NCBI RefSeq assembly: GCF_014230465.1
Contig: NZ_JAAXCY010000003.1
Span: 434,001 to 498,000, forward strand
Direction: 5' to 3'
Length of the DNA: 64,000 bases
From: Pseudomonas cremoris
GTDB lineage: Bacteria; Pseudomonadota; Gammaproteobacteria; Pseudomonadales; Pseudomonadaceae
The translations under genes and the position numbers were made by a program. This document shows, piece by piece, positions 46,342-54,934 of this stretch (its first letter is position 1; each line of letters starts with the position of its first letter). The notes under the pieces are model-generated. The model ran no database searches and was not told the origin of the DNA. It saw only the letters and a program-made list of their open reading frames with translations.

Positions 46342-47163
46342 TCAGTAGAACATCGAGCGGGCTTCATCCAGCTCGGCGCGCAGGGCGTCGCTGTAAGGGT
46401 CGACTCGCAGCTTCTTGATCGCCGGCAGGCTGGATACCGATACATGTGCCAGCGGGTGATCGGTGCCGCGATGGCAATACAGCACGGCAATCTGCACCAG
46501 GTCGATGTAGTCGAGGCTGGCTGATTCCCGTTCCAGGTTCAGGTATTGACCCGGCAGCTTGGCGAGCATTTCGGGGAAGTCCCAGCCATGCAGCAATTTA
46601 TCCCCCAGTAACGGGTGGATACTGTCGATCACGTGGTTGAGGCTGACCGGGTCCGAGAGCAACTCGTAGTGATCTTCGGCATAGGTGAGGATCGGCAACA
46701 CACCGATCTGGTGCACCAAGCCGCCCAGCGCCGCCTGGTCTGGCTTGAGCTGGCTGTGGCTACGGCACAAGGCGTAGCTCACGCCCGCTACTTCCAGGCT
46801 TCGACGCCACACTTCGCGCATTTTCAGTTCGACCGCTTCGGAGCGGGCGTGGAAGATTTGCTCCATCACCAGGCCGATGGCCAGGTTGCTGCTGTAGTTG
46901 GTGCCCAGCCGGGTGATGGCGGTGTGCAGGTCGGTGACTTCCTGGGTCGCGCGTAGCAAAGGGCTGTTGACCACTTTGATCAGGCGTGCCGACAGCGCGG
47001 TATCGCGACCGATCACCTTGCTCAAATGGCTGATGCTGATCTCCGGGTCTTCGGCGGCCTGACGAATTTTCAGGGCCACTTCCGGTAAAGTCGGCAGAAC
47101 CAGGTCATCGTTGCCGATGGCCGTAACCAAAGCCTGTTGGACTTTTTCCGCCAGCTTGTTCAT
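46342..47163 (-). CDS. HDOD domain protein
   Basis: This 273-aa protein is an HDOD domain (about residues 18-215; LPTLPEVALKIRQAAEDPEI at the start) related to HD phosphodiesterases but lacking the metal-binding HD pair. Such proteins act in signalling, often in c-di-GMP or stress networks. No second domain is visible. The gene abuts tctE tail to tail with no intergenic space. Confidence 0.88.
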   Translation of the reverse strand: MNKLAEKVQQALVTAIGNDDLVLPTLPEVALKIRQAAEDPEISISHLSKVIGRDTALSARLIKVVNSPLLRATQEVTDLHTAITRLGTNYSSNLAIGLVMEQIFHARSEAVELKMREVWRRSLEVAGVSYALCRSHSQLKPDQAALGGLVHQIGVLPILTYAEDHYELLSDPVSLNHVIDSIHPLLGDKLLHGWDFPEMLAKLPGQYLNLERESASLDYIDLVQIAVLYCHRGTDHPLAHVSVSSLPAIKKLRVDPYSDALRAELDEARSMFY

Positions 47164-47199
47164 TCATGATCTCTAGGGTGTTGCAAAAAAGTACGGCGA

Positions 47200-48141
47200 T
47201 TAACGCTGGATCTCTCGATCACGGTCGAGTGTGTAAGGCAGGTCAAGCAGGTGCAAGGCGGGGCCTTCCAGGGTGCCTAAGTGCACATCGCCACTGTCGG
47301 CTGCTTCGGCTTGCAACACCGCCAGAAGTTCAATGGACTGGTCGGCTTTTGCCGCTAGTACCACTTCACCGATCGAACTGTTGTGGCTGGGCGAAAACAG
47401 CGGGGTGCCTGGCTCGGGCGTTTCAGCCGCATCAAGGCTCAAGCGATAAAGGCGACGCTTGAGTTTGCCCAGGTACTGCATGCGCGCGACGATTTCCTGG
47501 CCGGTGTAGCAGCCTTTCTTGAAGCTCACGCCGCCAATGGCTTGCAGGTTGAGCATTTGCGGAATGAACAGTTCGCGGGTTTGCGGCATGACCTGGCCGA
47601 TGCCGGCGCGGACCTGGCCGAGCAACCATTCATTCAGATCGGCTTCTTTCAATGCCGCCGTCAACTGACTGCGTACGGTTTGGGCGTGTTCTGCGGGCAC
47701 CCAAAGTTCGGCGCGGCCAGGGGACACACGGATGGCAATCAATGTGTCGGTACGTACGACGCTGTCGGTTTCTGGCGGCAGCTCAAGGCCTAGGCTGGCC
47801 AGGGCCTGGTCTGCGTTCACCAGGCCAAAACGCGCCCAACCGGCGCTTTCGTCGGTGAGCTTGGATTTGGAGAACACCGCGTATTTTTTCAGGTCTGCCA
47901 ACTGCGGTTCCAGCAGCTCGCTGGCCATGGCCAGCAACACGCCGTCACCTTGCAGCAAGATACGAAAGCTCGACTGCATGCGGCCTTTTTGCGTACAGCG
48001 CGCGCCGAGGCTGGCCTGCGTCTCGCTCAGGTAATTGAGGTTGCAGGTCAGTTGCCCTTGCAGGAACTTGGCAGCGTCGGCGCCGCGGACGGCGAGAACG
48101 CCTTCGTGGGACAGGGGGCAGAAGAAAGCAGAGTCAGCCAT
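47200..48141 (-). CDS. ygfZ: Folate-binding protein YgfZ
   Basis: This 313-aa tetrahydrofolate-binding protein of the glycine cleavage T family supports assembly or repair of certain iron-sulfur enzymes. The family motif KGCYTGQEIVARMQYLGKLK is near residues 206-225, with the functional cysteine. It is divergent from sdhE, another respiratory assembly factor, as in many gamma-proteobacteria. Confidence 0.93.
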   Translation of the reverse strand: MADSAFFCPLSHEGVLAVRGADAAKFLQGQLTCNLNYLSETQASLGARCTQKGRMQSSFRILLQGDGVLLAMASELLEPQLADLKKYAVFSKSKLTDESAGWARFGLVNADQALASLGLELPPETDSVVRTDTLIAIRVSPGRAELWVPAEHAQTVRSQLTAALKEADLNEWLLGQVRAGIGQVMPQTRELFIPQMLNLQAIGGVSFKKGCYTGQEIVARMQYLGKLKRRLYRLSLDAAETPEPGTPLFSPSHNSSIGEVVLAAKADQSIELLAVLQAEAADSGDVHLGTLEGPALHLLDLPYTLDRDREIQR

Positions 48142-48281
48142 GGGTCATCGCAGGTCAAAAAGTCATGGGTGCATCATAGAGGGGCGCCCGGCAAATGGAT
48201 AGTTTCCGTATGGGGCGACCAAAGCCGAGTGTTCGGGTGCCGTCGGGCCTGTATACTTGCCGCCTATTTGAGGAGCGCTCC

Positions 48282-48536
48282 ATGGTCGAAGATGTAGAAA
48301 TCAATCGTCTCTACTGGCACAGCCGTCGCGGCATGCTTGAGCTGGACGTGTTGCTGGTGCCTTTCACCAAAGAGGTGTACGCGACCCTCAACCAGGTAGA
48401 TCGCGACCTCTACGTCAGGCTGCTGACTTGCGAAGACCAGGATATGTTCGGCTGGTTCATGGAGCGCGCCGAATCTGAAGACCCAGAACTGCAGCGCATG
48501 GTTCGGATGATCCTGGATCGTGTCCAGCCCAAGTAA
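48282..48536 (+). CDS. sdhE: FAD assembly factor SdhE
   Basis: This 84-aa protein starts at 48282 after GAGGAGCG. It has the key RGMLELD motif (residues 17-23, [11 protein letters not shown]), where the arginine-glycine pair promotes covalent attachment of FAD to succinate dehydrogenase. The next gene overlaps it by 17 bases. Confidence 0.94.
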   Translation: MVEDVEINRLYWHSRRGMLELDVLLVPFTKEVYATLNQVDRDLYVRLLTCEDQDMFGWFMERAESEDPELQRMVRMILDRVQPK

Positions 48537-48966
48537 TTCGTTCGAATGCCGCTGGCAGGCCTCACGGTTGTTGCTGGCGGTGTATCTCCTTGCCCAGCTG
48601 TTTGCGCTGGGCGCGCTGTTGTCGCTCGACCTGCCTTATTCAAGCCTCGGAATGCTGGTGTGCATGGCGCACGCTGCCTGTGTCTTGCCGCGTCATCTGT
48701 TACTGACTCACCGTTCGTCGATTCGTGGCTTGCGTCGCGATGAAGATGGCTGGCAATTGTTCAGTGACGAGCGCGGCTGGCACGCCGTGCAGTTGCGTCC
48801 CGATAGCGTGGCATTGCCACTTATTGTGGTGTTGCGCTATCGGTTGCCGGGTGAATGGCGGGTGCGTTCGGTGTGTGTACCGAAGGACTCGCAGGTCGCC
48901 GATGTGCATCGACGCCTGCGGGTACGCTTGAAGTTCAGCCGCCGTAGGTGGTTGGCACCAGAATAG
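48520..48966 (+). CDS. ygfX: YgfX family membrane protein
   Basis: The start is GTG at 48520, inside sdhE, giving 148 aa. Two adjacent hydrophobic helices (about residues 16-34 and 40-56) are followed by a basic cytoplasmic tail. E. coli YgfX (CptA) was described as a toxin affecting cytoskeletal proteins with SdhE (CptB) as partner; this is debated. The 3' end overlaps convergent nadB by 32 bases. Confidence 0.84.
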   Translation: MSSPSNSFECRWQASRLLLAVYLLAQLFALGALLSLDLPYSSLGMLVCMAHAACVLPRHLLLTHRSSIRGLRRDEDGWQLFSDERGWHAVQLRPDSVALPLIVVLRYRLPGEWRVRSVCVPKDSQVADVHRRLRVRLKFSRRRWLAPE

Positions 48967-50551
48967 TGTCGCGGGCTTCCGGCAGCATCTCGGGGTAGTC
49001 GAGGGTGTAATGCAGGCCTCGGCTTTCCTTGCGCTCCATGGCAGAGCGGATCATCAGCTCGGCCACTTGGGCCAGGTTGCGCAACTCGATCAAGTCGCGG
49101 CTGACTTTATAGTTGCTGTAGAACTCATCGATCTCATCCAGCAGCATGCGCACACGGTGCTGAGCCCGTTGCAGGCGCTTGGTAGTACGCACGATCCCCA
49201 CGTAGTCCCACATGAAGCGCCGCAGTTCGTCCCAGTTGTGGGCGATGATCACGTCTTCGTCCGAATCGGTCACCTGGCTGGCATCCCAGCGGGGCAGGGC
49301 GGCGGGTACTGGAATGTGCGGCAGTTGGCCGAGAATGTCCTCGGCCGCCGAGCGCGCATAAACGAAACATTCGAGCAGCGAGTTGCTGGCCATGCGGTTG
49401 GCGCCATGCAGGCCGGTGAAGCTGGTTTCGCCAATGGCGTACAGGCCGGGCACGTCTGTGCGGCCGTGCCGGTCGACCATCACGCCGCCACAGGTGTAGT
49501 GGGCGGCCGGTACCACAGGGATCGGGCCCTTGGTGATGTCGATGTTGAACGCGAGGCAGCGCTCGTAGACGGTCGGGAAGTGCGTCTTGATGAAGGCTTC
49601 GGGCTTGTGGCTGATGTCCAGGTAGACGCAGTCGATGCCCAGGCGCTTCATTTCATGGTCGATGGCGCGGGCGACGATGTCACGCGGGGCCAGTTCGGCG
49701 CGCGGGTCGAAGCGCTGCATGAAGCGTTCGCCGTTGGGCAGCTTCAGGTGTGCGCCTTCGCCGCGTAGCGCTTCGGTAATCAGGAAGCTCTTGGCCAGCG
49801 GGTGATACAGGCAGGTAGGGTGGAACTGGTTGAATTCCAGGTTGGCCACCCGGCAGCCCGAGCGCCAGGCCATAGCGATGCCGTCGCCGCAGGCTCCGTC
49901 GGGGTTGCTGGTATAAAGGTAGACCTTGGCCGCGCCGCCCGACGCCAGGATAGTGAAGCGTGCGCCGTAAGTGTCCACTTCGCCGCTCGCGCGGTTGAGC
50001 ACGTAGGCGCCGAGGCAACGCTCGCCCTCAAGGCCCAGGCGTTTTTCGGTGATCAGGTCGACGGCAACGCGTTGCTCCAGCAATTCGATGTTGGGTCGTT
50101 GGCGGGCTTGGTCGAGCAGGGTCTTGAAGATTGCGGCGCCAGTGGCGTCGGCGGCGTGGATGATGCGGCGGTGGCTGTGGCCGCCTTCGCGGGTCAAATG
50201 GAATTCGAAGCCGCCGTCGTCGTTGCCCGCGTGTTCATCACGGGTGAAGGGGACGCCCTGGTCGATCAGCCATTGAATTGCCTCGCGACTGTGCTCGACG
50301 GTGAAGCGCACCGCGTCTTCGTTGCACAGGCCGCCGCCGGCATTGAGGGTGTCTTCGACGTGAGACTGCACCGTATCGGTGTCGTCCAGCACGGCAGCGA
50401 CGCCGCCTTGGGCCCAGAATGTCGAGCCGTTGGCGAGGTCGCCTTTGCTCAGTACTGCAATCCGCAGATGGCTGGGGAGGGTCAGTGCAAGGCTCAAGCC
50501 CGCCGCGCCGCTACCAATCACCAAGACATCGTGTTGAAACTGTTGGCTCAT
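48935..50551 (-). CDS. nadB: L-aspartate oxidase
   Basis: This 538-aa flavoprotein oxidises L-aspartate to iminoaspartate, the first step of NAD synthesis. The FAD-binding [15 protein letters not shown] is at about residues 11-25, and later motifs include HPTCLYHPL (substrate site, about 245) and [20 protein letters not shown] (about 350-370). It is transcribed away from algU. Confidence 0.95.
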   Translation of the reverse strand: MSQQFQHDVLVIGSGAAGLSLALTLPSHLRIAVLSKGDLANGSTFWAQGGVAAVLDDTDTVQSHVEDTLNAGGGLCNEDAVRFTVEHSREAIQWLIDQGVPFTRDEHAGNDDGGFEFHLTREGGHSHRRIIHAADATGAAIFKTLLDQARQRPNIELLEQRVAVDLITEKRLGLEGERCLGAYVLNRASGEVDTYGARFTILASGGAAKVYLYTSNPDGACGDGIAMAWRSGCRVANLEFNQFHPTCLYHPLAKSFLITEALRGEGAHLKLPNGERFMQRFDPRAELAPRDIVARAIDHEMKRLGIDCVYLDISHKPEAFIKTHFPTVYERCLAFNIDITKGPIPVVPAAHYTCGGVMVDRHGRTDVPGLYAIGETSFTGLHGANRMASNSLLECFVYARSAAEDILGQLPHIPVPAALPRWDASQVTDSDEDVIIAHNWDELRRFMWDYVGIVRTTKRLQRAQHRVRMLLDEIDEFYSNYKVSRDLIELRNLAQVAELMIRSAMERKESRGLHYTLDYPEMLPEARDTILVPTTYGG

Positions 50552-50734
50552 TTGAGGGATTCCGCAAAAAGCGATCCGAAGAGGTGGCGCAAACAGGACG
50601 CCTGGATCGGCGAATCAAAGGGTCACACGGGCTACTAGTATATAGAGGGGGGGAGCGGCACAATAGCCGGGCATTCGTGGCAATGTGAGATTACGGTGCA
50701 CGGCTTGGGTAAAATCGGTCGGTTATTGAAGCGG

Positions 50735-50762
50735 GAACTTTTTGCATAAGCCCCGACTCAAT
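50735..50762 (+). promoter_or_regulatory. AlgU-type promoter, distal
   Basis: GAACTT is followed after 17 bases by TCAAT, close to the AlgU/RpoE consensus GAACTT-N16/17-TCTGA. It lies about 250 bases upstream of algU, consistent with autoregulation. Confidence 0.6.
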
Positions 50763-50928
50763 AGCAGGTTGCCCGAAAGCTGGGAAAACGTTGAGTTTAT
50801 TGGCCCGTCGGGAGCATTGGACGCGTCAGAAAACCGGCGACAAGATTATTCGCGCAGCCGGCGTTGCCCGCGCTGCGTTTTTCGTGTGTGCCAAATCAGT
50901 GCGTGCCGGAAACTTGCTTGAAGGGGGA

Positions 50929-50955
50929 GAACTTTTGCGAAAAGACCGAGTCTAT
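50929..50955 (+). promoter_or_regulatory. AlgU-type promoter, proximal
   Basis: GAACTT is followed after 16 bases by TCTAT, about 60 bases upstream of the algU ATG. This is a second good AlgU-type site. The rest of the 463-base region between nadB and algU holds no gene I can support. Confidence 0.65.
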
Positions 50956-51014
50956 GTTTGCAAGCCTGATCGTTTAGTTATGCAAGCCTCCTTCAAGTAC
51001 AACGAGGAGTGTTC

Positions 51015-51596
51015 ATGCTAACCCAGGAAGAGGATCAGCAGCTGGTCGAGCGCGTTCAACGCGGCGACAAGCGAGCTTTTGATCTGCTAGTGCTGAAATA
51101 CCAGCACAAAATTCTCGGGTTGATCGTGCGTTTTGTGCACGACACCCATGAAGCGCAGGACGTTGCACAGGAAGCCTTTATCAAGGCCTACCGTGCGCTA
51201 GGCAACTTTCGCGGTGATAGTGCGTTTTACACGTGGCTATACCGCATCGCCATTAACACGGCGAAGAACTATCTGGTGTCTCGCGGACGCCGCCCGCCAG
51301 ATAGTGATGTAAGTTCAGAAGATGCAGAATTTTACGATGGTGATCACGGCCTCAAAGATCTCGAGTCGCCGGAGCGTGCATTGCTGCGCGACGAGATCGA
51401 AGGAACCGTTCATCGCACAATTCAGCAACTGCCAGAAGATTTACGTACGGCGTTAACTTTACGTGAATTCGATGGTCTGAGTTACGAAGACATTGCGAGC
51501 GTCATGCAGTGTCCGGTGGGGACTGTAAGGTCACGGATTTTCCGGGCCCGGGAAGCCATCGATAAAGCCTTGCAACCGTTGTTGCAGGAAAACTAA
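51015..51596 (+). CDS. algU: ECF sigma factor AlgU (RpoE)
   Basis: The ATG at 51015, after ACGAGGAG, gives 193 aa (MLTQEEDQQLVERVQRGDKR), the known AlgU start. Region 2 (about residues 22-92, DVAQEAFIKAYRAL) and region 4 (about 135-185, LREFDGLSYEDIASVMQCPV) are intact. It directs the envelope stress and alginate regulon and is held by MucA. Two AlgU-type promoters precede it. Confidence 0.97.
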   Translation: MLTQEEDQQLVERVQRGDKRAFDLLVLKYQHKILGLIVRFVHDTHEAQDVAQEAFIKAYRALGNFRGDSAFYTWLYRIAINTAKNYLVSRGRRPPDSDVSSEDAEFYDGDHGLKDLESPERALLRDEIEGTVHRTIQQLPEDLRTALTLREFDGLSYEDIASVMQCPVGTVRSRIFRAREAIDKALQPLLQEN

Positions 51597-51628
51597 AGAC
51601 AGCGGCGACAGCCAAGAGAGGAACCGCC

Positions 51629-52216
51629 ATGAGTCGTGATGCCCTGCAGGAATCGCTGTCCGCAGTGATGGATAACGAAGCGGATGAACTGGAACTTCGT
51701 CGAGTGCTTAACGCATTTGATGATGCCGAAACCCGTGATACCTGGTCTCGTTACCAAGTCGCTCGGGCGGTGATGCACAAGGATCTTCTAATCCCTCGTC
51801 TGGATATTGCTGCGGCCGTTTCTGCTGCGCTGGCTGATGAAGCCGTTCCGGCAAAAGCTGCTCGTGGTCCATGGCGTAGCCTGGGTCGCTTGGCAGTTGC
51901 TGCCTCGGTGACTGTTGCCGTGTTGGCCGGTGTTCGCCTGTACAACCAGGATGAAATTGCTGGTGCCGAACTGGCCCAACAGACCCAACAGCCGGTGATG
52001 GCTGGACCTCAGGTCAAAGGCCCAGCGGTATTGGCCGGCTACAAGGAAAGTTCTGACAGCACCGGCCCGATGGCCAATGGTGTACTGCAAGGGCAATCCG
52101 GTTGGCAGGACCAGCGTCTTCCAGGCTACCTGCGCCAGCACGCACAGGAATCAGCTCTGAAAGGCACTGAAAGTGCTCTGCCTTATGCTCGTGCCGCAAG
52201 CCTGGAAAACCGCTGA
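51629..52216 (+). CDS. mucA: Anti-sigma factor MucA
   Basis: This 195-aa protein has an N-terminal anti-sigma domain (MSRDALQESLSAVMDNEADE), one membrane helix (about residues 85-105, LGRLAVAASVTVAVLAGVRL) and a periplasmic tail that MucB protects from the AlgW protease. No truncation of the mucoid type is seen. It lies 32 bases after algU. Confidence 0.96.
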   Translation: MSRDALQESLSAVMDNEADELELRRVLNAFDDAETRDTWSRYQVARAVMHKDLLIPRLDIAAAVSAALADEAVPAKAARGPWRSLGRLAVAASVTVAVLAGVRLYNQDEIAGAELAQQTQQPVMAGPQVKGPAVLAGYKESSDSTGPMANGVLQGQSGWQDQRLPGYLRQHAQESALKGTESALPYARAASLENR

Positions 52217-52231
52217 TACGTAAGGAGCTCT

Positions 52232-53194
52232 ATGCGCGCCATACCGCTCCTTACGCTTTTGCTCAGTGGTTGGATTGCACTCCCCGCCCACGCCGATGAA
52301 GCCCAAGACTGGCTGACTCGACTTGGGCGTGCAGAGCAACAGCAAAGCTTTCAAGGCACGTTCGTCTACGAACGTAACGGCAGTTTTTCTACCCACGACA
52401 TCTGGCATCGCGTCCAGGATGGCCAGGTTCGCGAGCGGCTTTTGCAGCTCGACGGTTCGGCCCAGGAAGTTGTGCGGGTAGATGGTCATACTCAATGCGT
52501 CAGCGGCACCCTCGTCGCCGGCCTTGGCAATTCCCGTGATGCACCGTCACGTGCGCTGGACCCGCAAAAACTCAATGAATTCTATGAACTGGCCGTCATC
52601 GGCAAATCCCGCGTGGCCGGTCGTAATGCGGTGATCGTGTCGATTACCCCGCGTGATCAATACCGCTATGGTTTTGAATTGCATCTGGATCGCGAAACTG
52701 CTTTGCCACTCAAGTCACTGTTGCTTAATGATCAAGGGCAACTGCTGGAGCGTTTTCAGTTCACGCGTTTGAATACTTCAGCCGCGCCGGATGACCGTGA
52801 CTTGCAGCCCAGCAGCGAATGCACGCCTATTGCTGTCGTCAAGAGCAGCGCGCCGGAAGTGGCGTCTACCGAGACTTGGCACCTGGAGTGGCTGCCGCCC
52901 GGTTTTCAACTGACCAATACCAGCGCTCGTCAGGATACCCAGACGAAAGCCACGGTCGACAGCCTGATGTATGAAGACGGGCTGGCGCGTTTCTCGGTAT
53001 TCCTTGAGCCGATCAGCGATGCGGGCGTGACGGAAACCCGTACCCAATTGGGGCCCACGGTTGCCGTGTCCCGCCGCTTGAATACGGTGGATGGCGAAAT
53101 GATGGTCACGGTCGTCGGTGAAATCCCTATCGGTACCGCAGAGCGCATCGCGCTCTCGGTGCGCGGTGAAAAAAAGCCAGCCGCCAAACCTTGA
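52232..53194 (+). CDS. mucB: Periplasmic regulator MucB (RseB)
   Basis: This 320-aa protein follows a TAAGGAG site. A signal peptide (cleaved after LPAHA) precedes the two-domain RseB fold, with the N-terminal lipid-sensing domain (QSFQGTFVYERNGSFSTHDI, about residues 38-57). It binds the MucA periplasmic tail and blocks its cleavage until lipid signals release it. Confidence 0.95.
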   Translation: MRAIPLLTLLLSGWIALPAHADEAQDWLTRLGRAEQQQSFQGTFVYERNGSFSTHDIWHRVQDGQVRERLLQLDGSAQEVVRVDGHTQCVSGTLVAGLGNSRDAPSRALDPQKLNEFYELAVIGKSRVAGRNAVIVSITPRDQYRYGFELHLDRETALPLKSLLLNDQGQLLERFQFTRLNTSAAPDDRDLQPSSECTPIAVVKSSAPEVASTETWHLEWLPPGFQLTNTSARQDTQTKATVDSLMYEDGLARFSVFLEPISDAGVTETRTQLGPTVAVSRRLNTVDGEMMVTVVGEIPIGTAERIALSVRGEKKPAAKP

Positions 53195-53428
53195 GCCGTT
53201 AATCCTATGTTCATCCTGACCTTTCACTGTACGTTCACGCCAGGTTGGCTGCCGAGAGCATGAAATGTCCGGATCAGCATTTTCACTTGCAAAAATCCCC
53301 CATGTTTTTTATAGGTCAGGGCTTGTCGGCTCTGGCCTTGTTTTGTTCGCGGAACAAAGATGTCGGTCGCAGTTTTCGGCGTTTCTTGAACCCTGTCGCT
53401 CAACCCTGCTCGTCGTAACGGGAGCTGT
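53195..53428. other. mucB-mucD gap where mucC is absent
   Basis: In P. aeruginosa mucC lies here. This 234-base stretch has no frame of mucC size or character. It is AT-richer than its flanks, and ends in a GGGAG site before mucD. It may hold a separate mucD promoter. Confidence 0.7.
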
Positions 53429-54865
53429 ATGTCGATACCACGTTTGAAGTCTTACCTATCCATAGTCGCCACGGTATTGGTGCTGGGCCAGTCCTTGTCT
53501 GCGCAAGCGGCCGAGCTGCCTGACTTTACCCAACTGGTCGAGCAGGCCTCGCCGGCCGTGGTGAACATCAGTACCACGCAGAAACTGCCGGACCGCAAAG
53601 TTTCAAACCAACAGATGCCCGACCTCGAAGGCCTGCCGCCGATGCTGCGCGAGTTCTTCGAGCGCGGCATGCCGCAGCAGCGCTCCCCGCGTGGCGGTGG
53701 TGGCCAGCGTGAGGCTCAGTCCTTGGGTTCGGGTTTCATCATCTCGCCGGATGGCTACATCCTCACCAACAACCATGTGATTGCCGATGCCGACGAGATC
53801 CTTGTACGCCTGGCTGATCGCAGTGAGCTGAAAGCCAAGCTGGTCGGCACTGATCCACGTTCCGACGTGGCGTTGCTGAAAATTGAAGGCAAAGACCTGC
53901 CAGTGCTGAAACTGGGCAAATCCCAGGACCTGAAAGCCGGTCAGTGGGTTGTCGCCATCGGTTCGCCGTTTGGCTTTGACCACACCGTCACCCAAGGTAT
54001 CGTAAGCGCCATTGGCCGCAGTCTGCCGAACGAAAACTACGTGCCGTTCATTCAGACCGACGTACCGATCAACCCGGGCAACTCCGGTGGTCCGCTGTTC
54101 AACCTGGCGGGCGAAGTTGTGGGGATCAACTCGCAGATCTACACGCGCTCCGGTGGTTTCATGGGCGTGTCGTTCGCGATCCCGATCGACGTGGCCATGG
54201 ACGTTTCCAACCAGCTGAAAAGTGGTGGAAAGGTTAGCCGCGGCTGGTTGGGTGTCGTTATTCAGGAAGTAAACAAAGACCTGGCTGAGTCCTTCGGTCT
54301 CGACAAGCCGGCCGGTGCCCTGGTCGCGCAAATCCAGGACGATGGCCCAGCAGCCAAAGGTGGCCTGCAAGTCGGCGACGTGATCCTGAGCATGAATGGC
54401 CAGCCAATCGTCATGTCGGCGGACCTGCCGCACCTGGTCGGCGCACTCAAGGCTGGCAGCAAGGCCAAGCTGGAAGTGATCCGTGAAGGCAAGCGTCAGA
54501 CTGTTGAACTGACCGTTGGCGCGATCCCTGAAGAGGGCGCGACGCTGGACGCCTTGGGTAACGCCAAGCCAGGTGCCGAGCGCAGCAGCAACCGCCTGGG
54601 CATTGCCGTGGTTGAGCTGACCGATGAGCAGAAGAAGAGCTTCGACCTCAAGAGCGGCGTCGTGATCAAGGAAGTGCAGGACGGTCCTGCGGCGCTGATC
54701 GGCCTGCAGCCCGGCGACGTGATCACCCACCTGAACAACCAGGCGATCAACTCCACCAAGGAATTCACCGACATCGCCAAGGCGCTGCCGAAGAATCGCT
54801 CGGTGTCGATGCGTGTGTTGCGTCAAGGTCGCGCCAGCTTCATTACCTTTAAGCTGGCCGAGTAA
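53429..54865 (+). CDS. mucD: Periplasmic serine protease MucD (DegP-like)
   Basis: This 478-aa HtrA protease has a signal peptide (cleaved after LSAQA), the trypsin-like domain with histidine in ILTNNHVI (about residue 116), aspartate in DPRSDVALLKIEG and serine in NPGNSGGPLFN (about 218), then two PDZ domains (about 270-350 and 385-470). It degrades misfolded envelope proteins and restrains AlgU activation. Confidence 0.95.
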   Translation: MSIPRLKSYLSIVATVLVLGQSLSAQAAELPDFTQLVEQASPAVVNISTTQKLPDRKVSNQQMPDLEGLPPMLREFFERGMPQQRSPRGGGGQREAQSLGSGFIISPDGYILTNNHVIADADEILVRLADRSELKAKLVGTDPRSDVALLKIEGKDLPVLKLGKSQDLKAGQWVVAIGSPFGFDHTVTQGIVSAIGRSLPNENYVPFIQTDVPINPGNSGGPLFNLAGEVVGINSQIYTRSGGFMGVSFAIPIDVAMDVSNQLKSGGKVSRGWLGVVIQEVNKDLAESFGLDKPAGALVAQIQDDGPAAKGGLQVGDVILSMNGQPIVMSADLPHLVGALKAGSKAKLEVIREGKRQTVELTVGAIPEEGATLDALGNAKPGAERSSNRLGIAVVELTDEQKKSFDLKSGVVIKEVQDGPAALIGLQPGDVITHLNNQAINSTKEFTDIAKALPKNRSVSMRVLRQGRASFITFKLAE

Positions 54866-54881
54866 TCTGCTAGCCCAATAG

Positions 54882-54921
54882 AAAAAGCCCCGCCTTCGTT
54901 AACCGAAGGTGGGGCTTTTTT
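54882..54921. terminator. Bidirectional terminator after mucD
   Basis: A 17-bp stem (AAAAAGCCCCGCCTTCG and near-complement) around TTAAC is flanked by A and T tracts. It lies between the convergent mucD and M48 protease genes. Confidence 0.92.
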
Positions 54922-54934
54922 GTGGGTGATGGCT

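Noticed and set aside
53265..53447. A short plus-strand frame in the mucB-mucD gap considered as a mucC remnant.
   Set aside because: It is only 60 codons, runs into mucD in another frame and shows no membrane profile like MucC.
53603..54826. A 407-codon frame opposite mucD.
   Set aside because: It is a shadow of the clear HtrA protease and has no ribosome binding site or recognisable domain.
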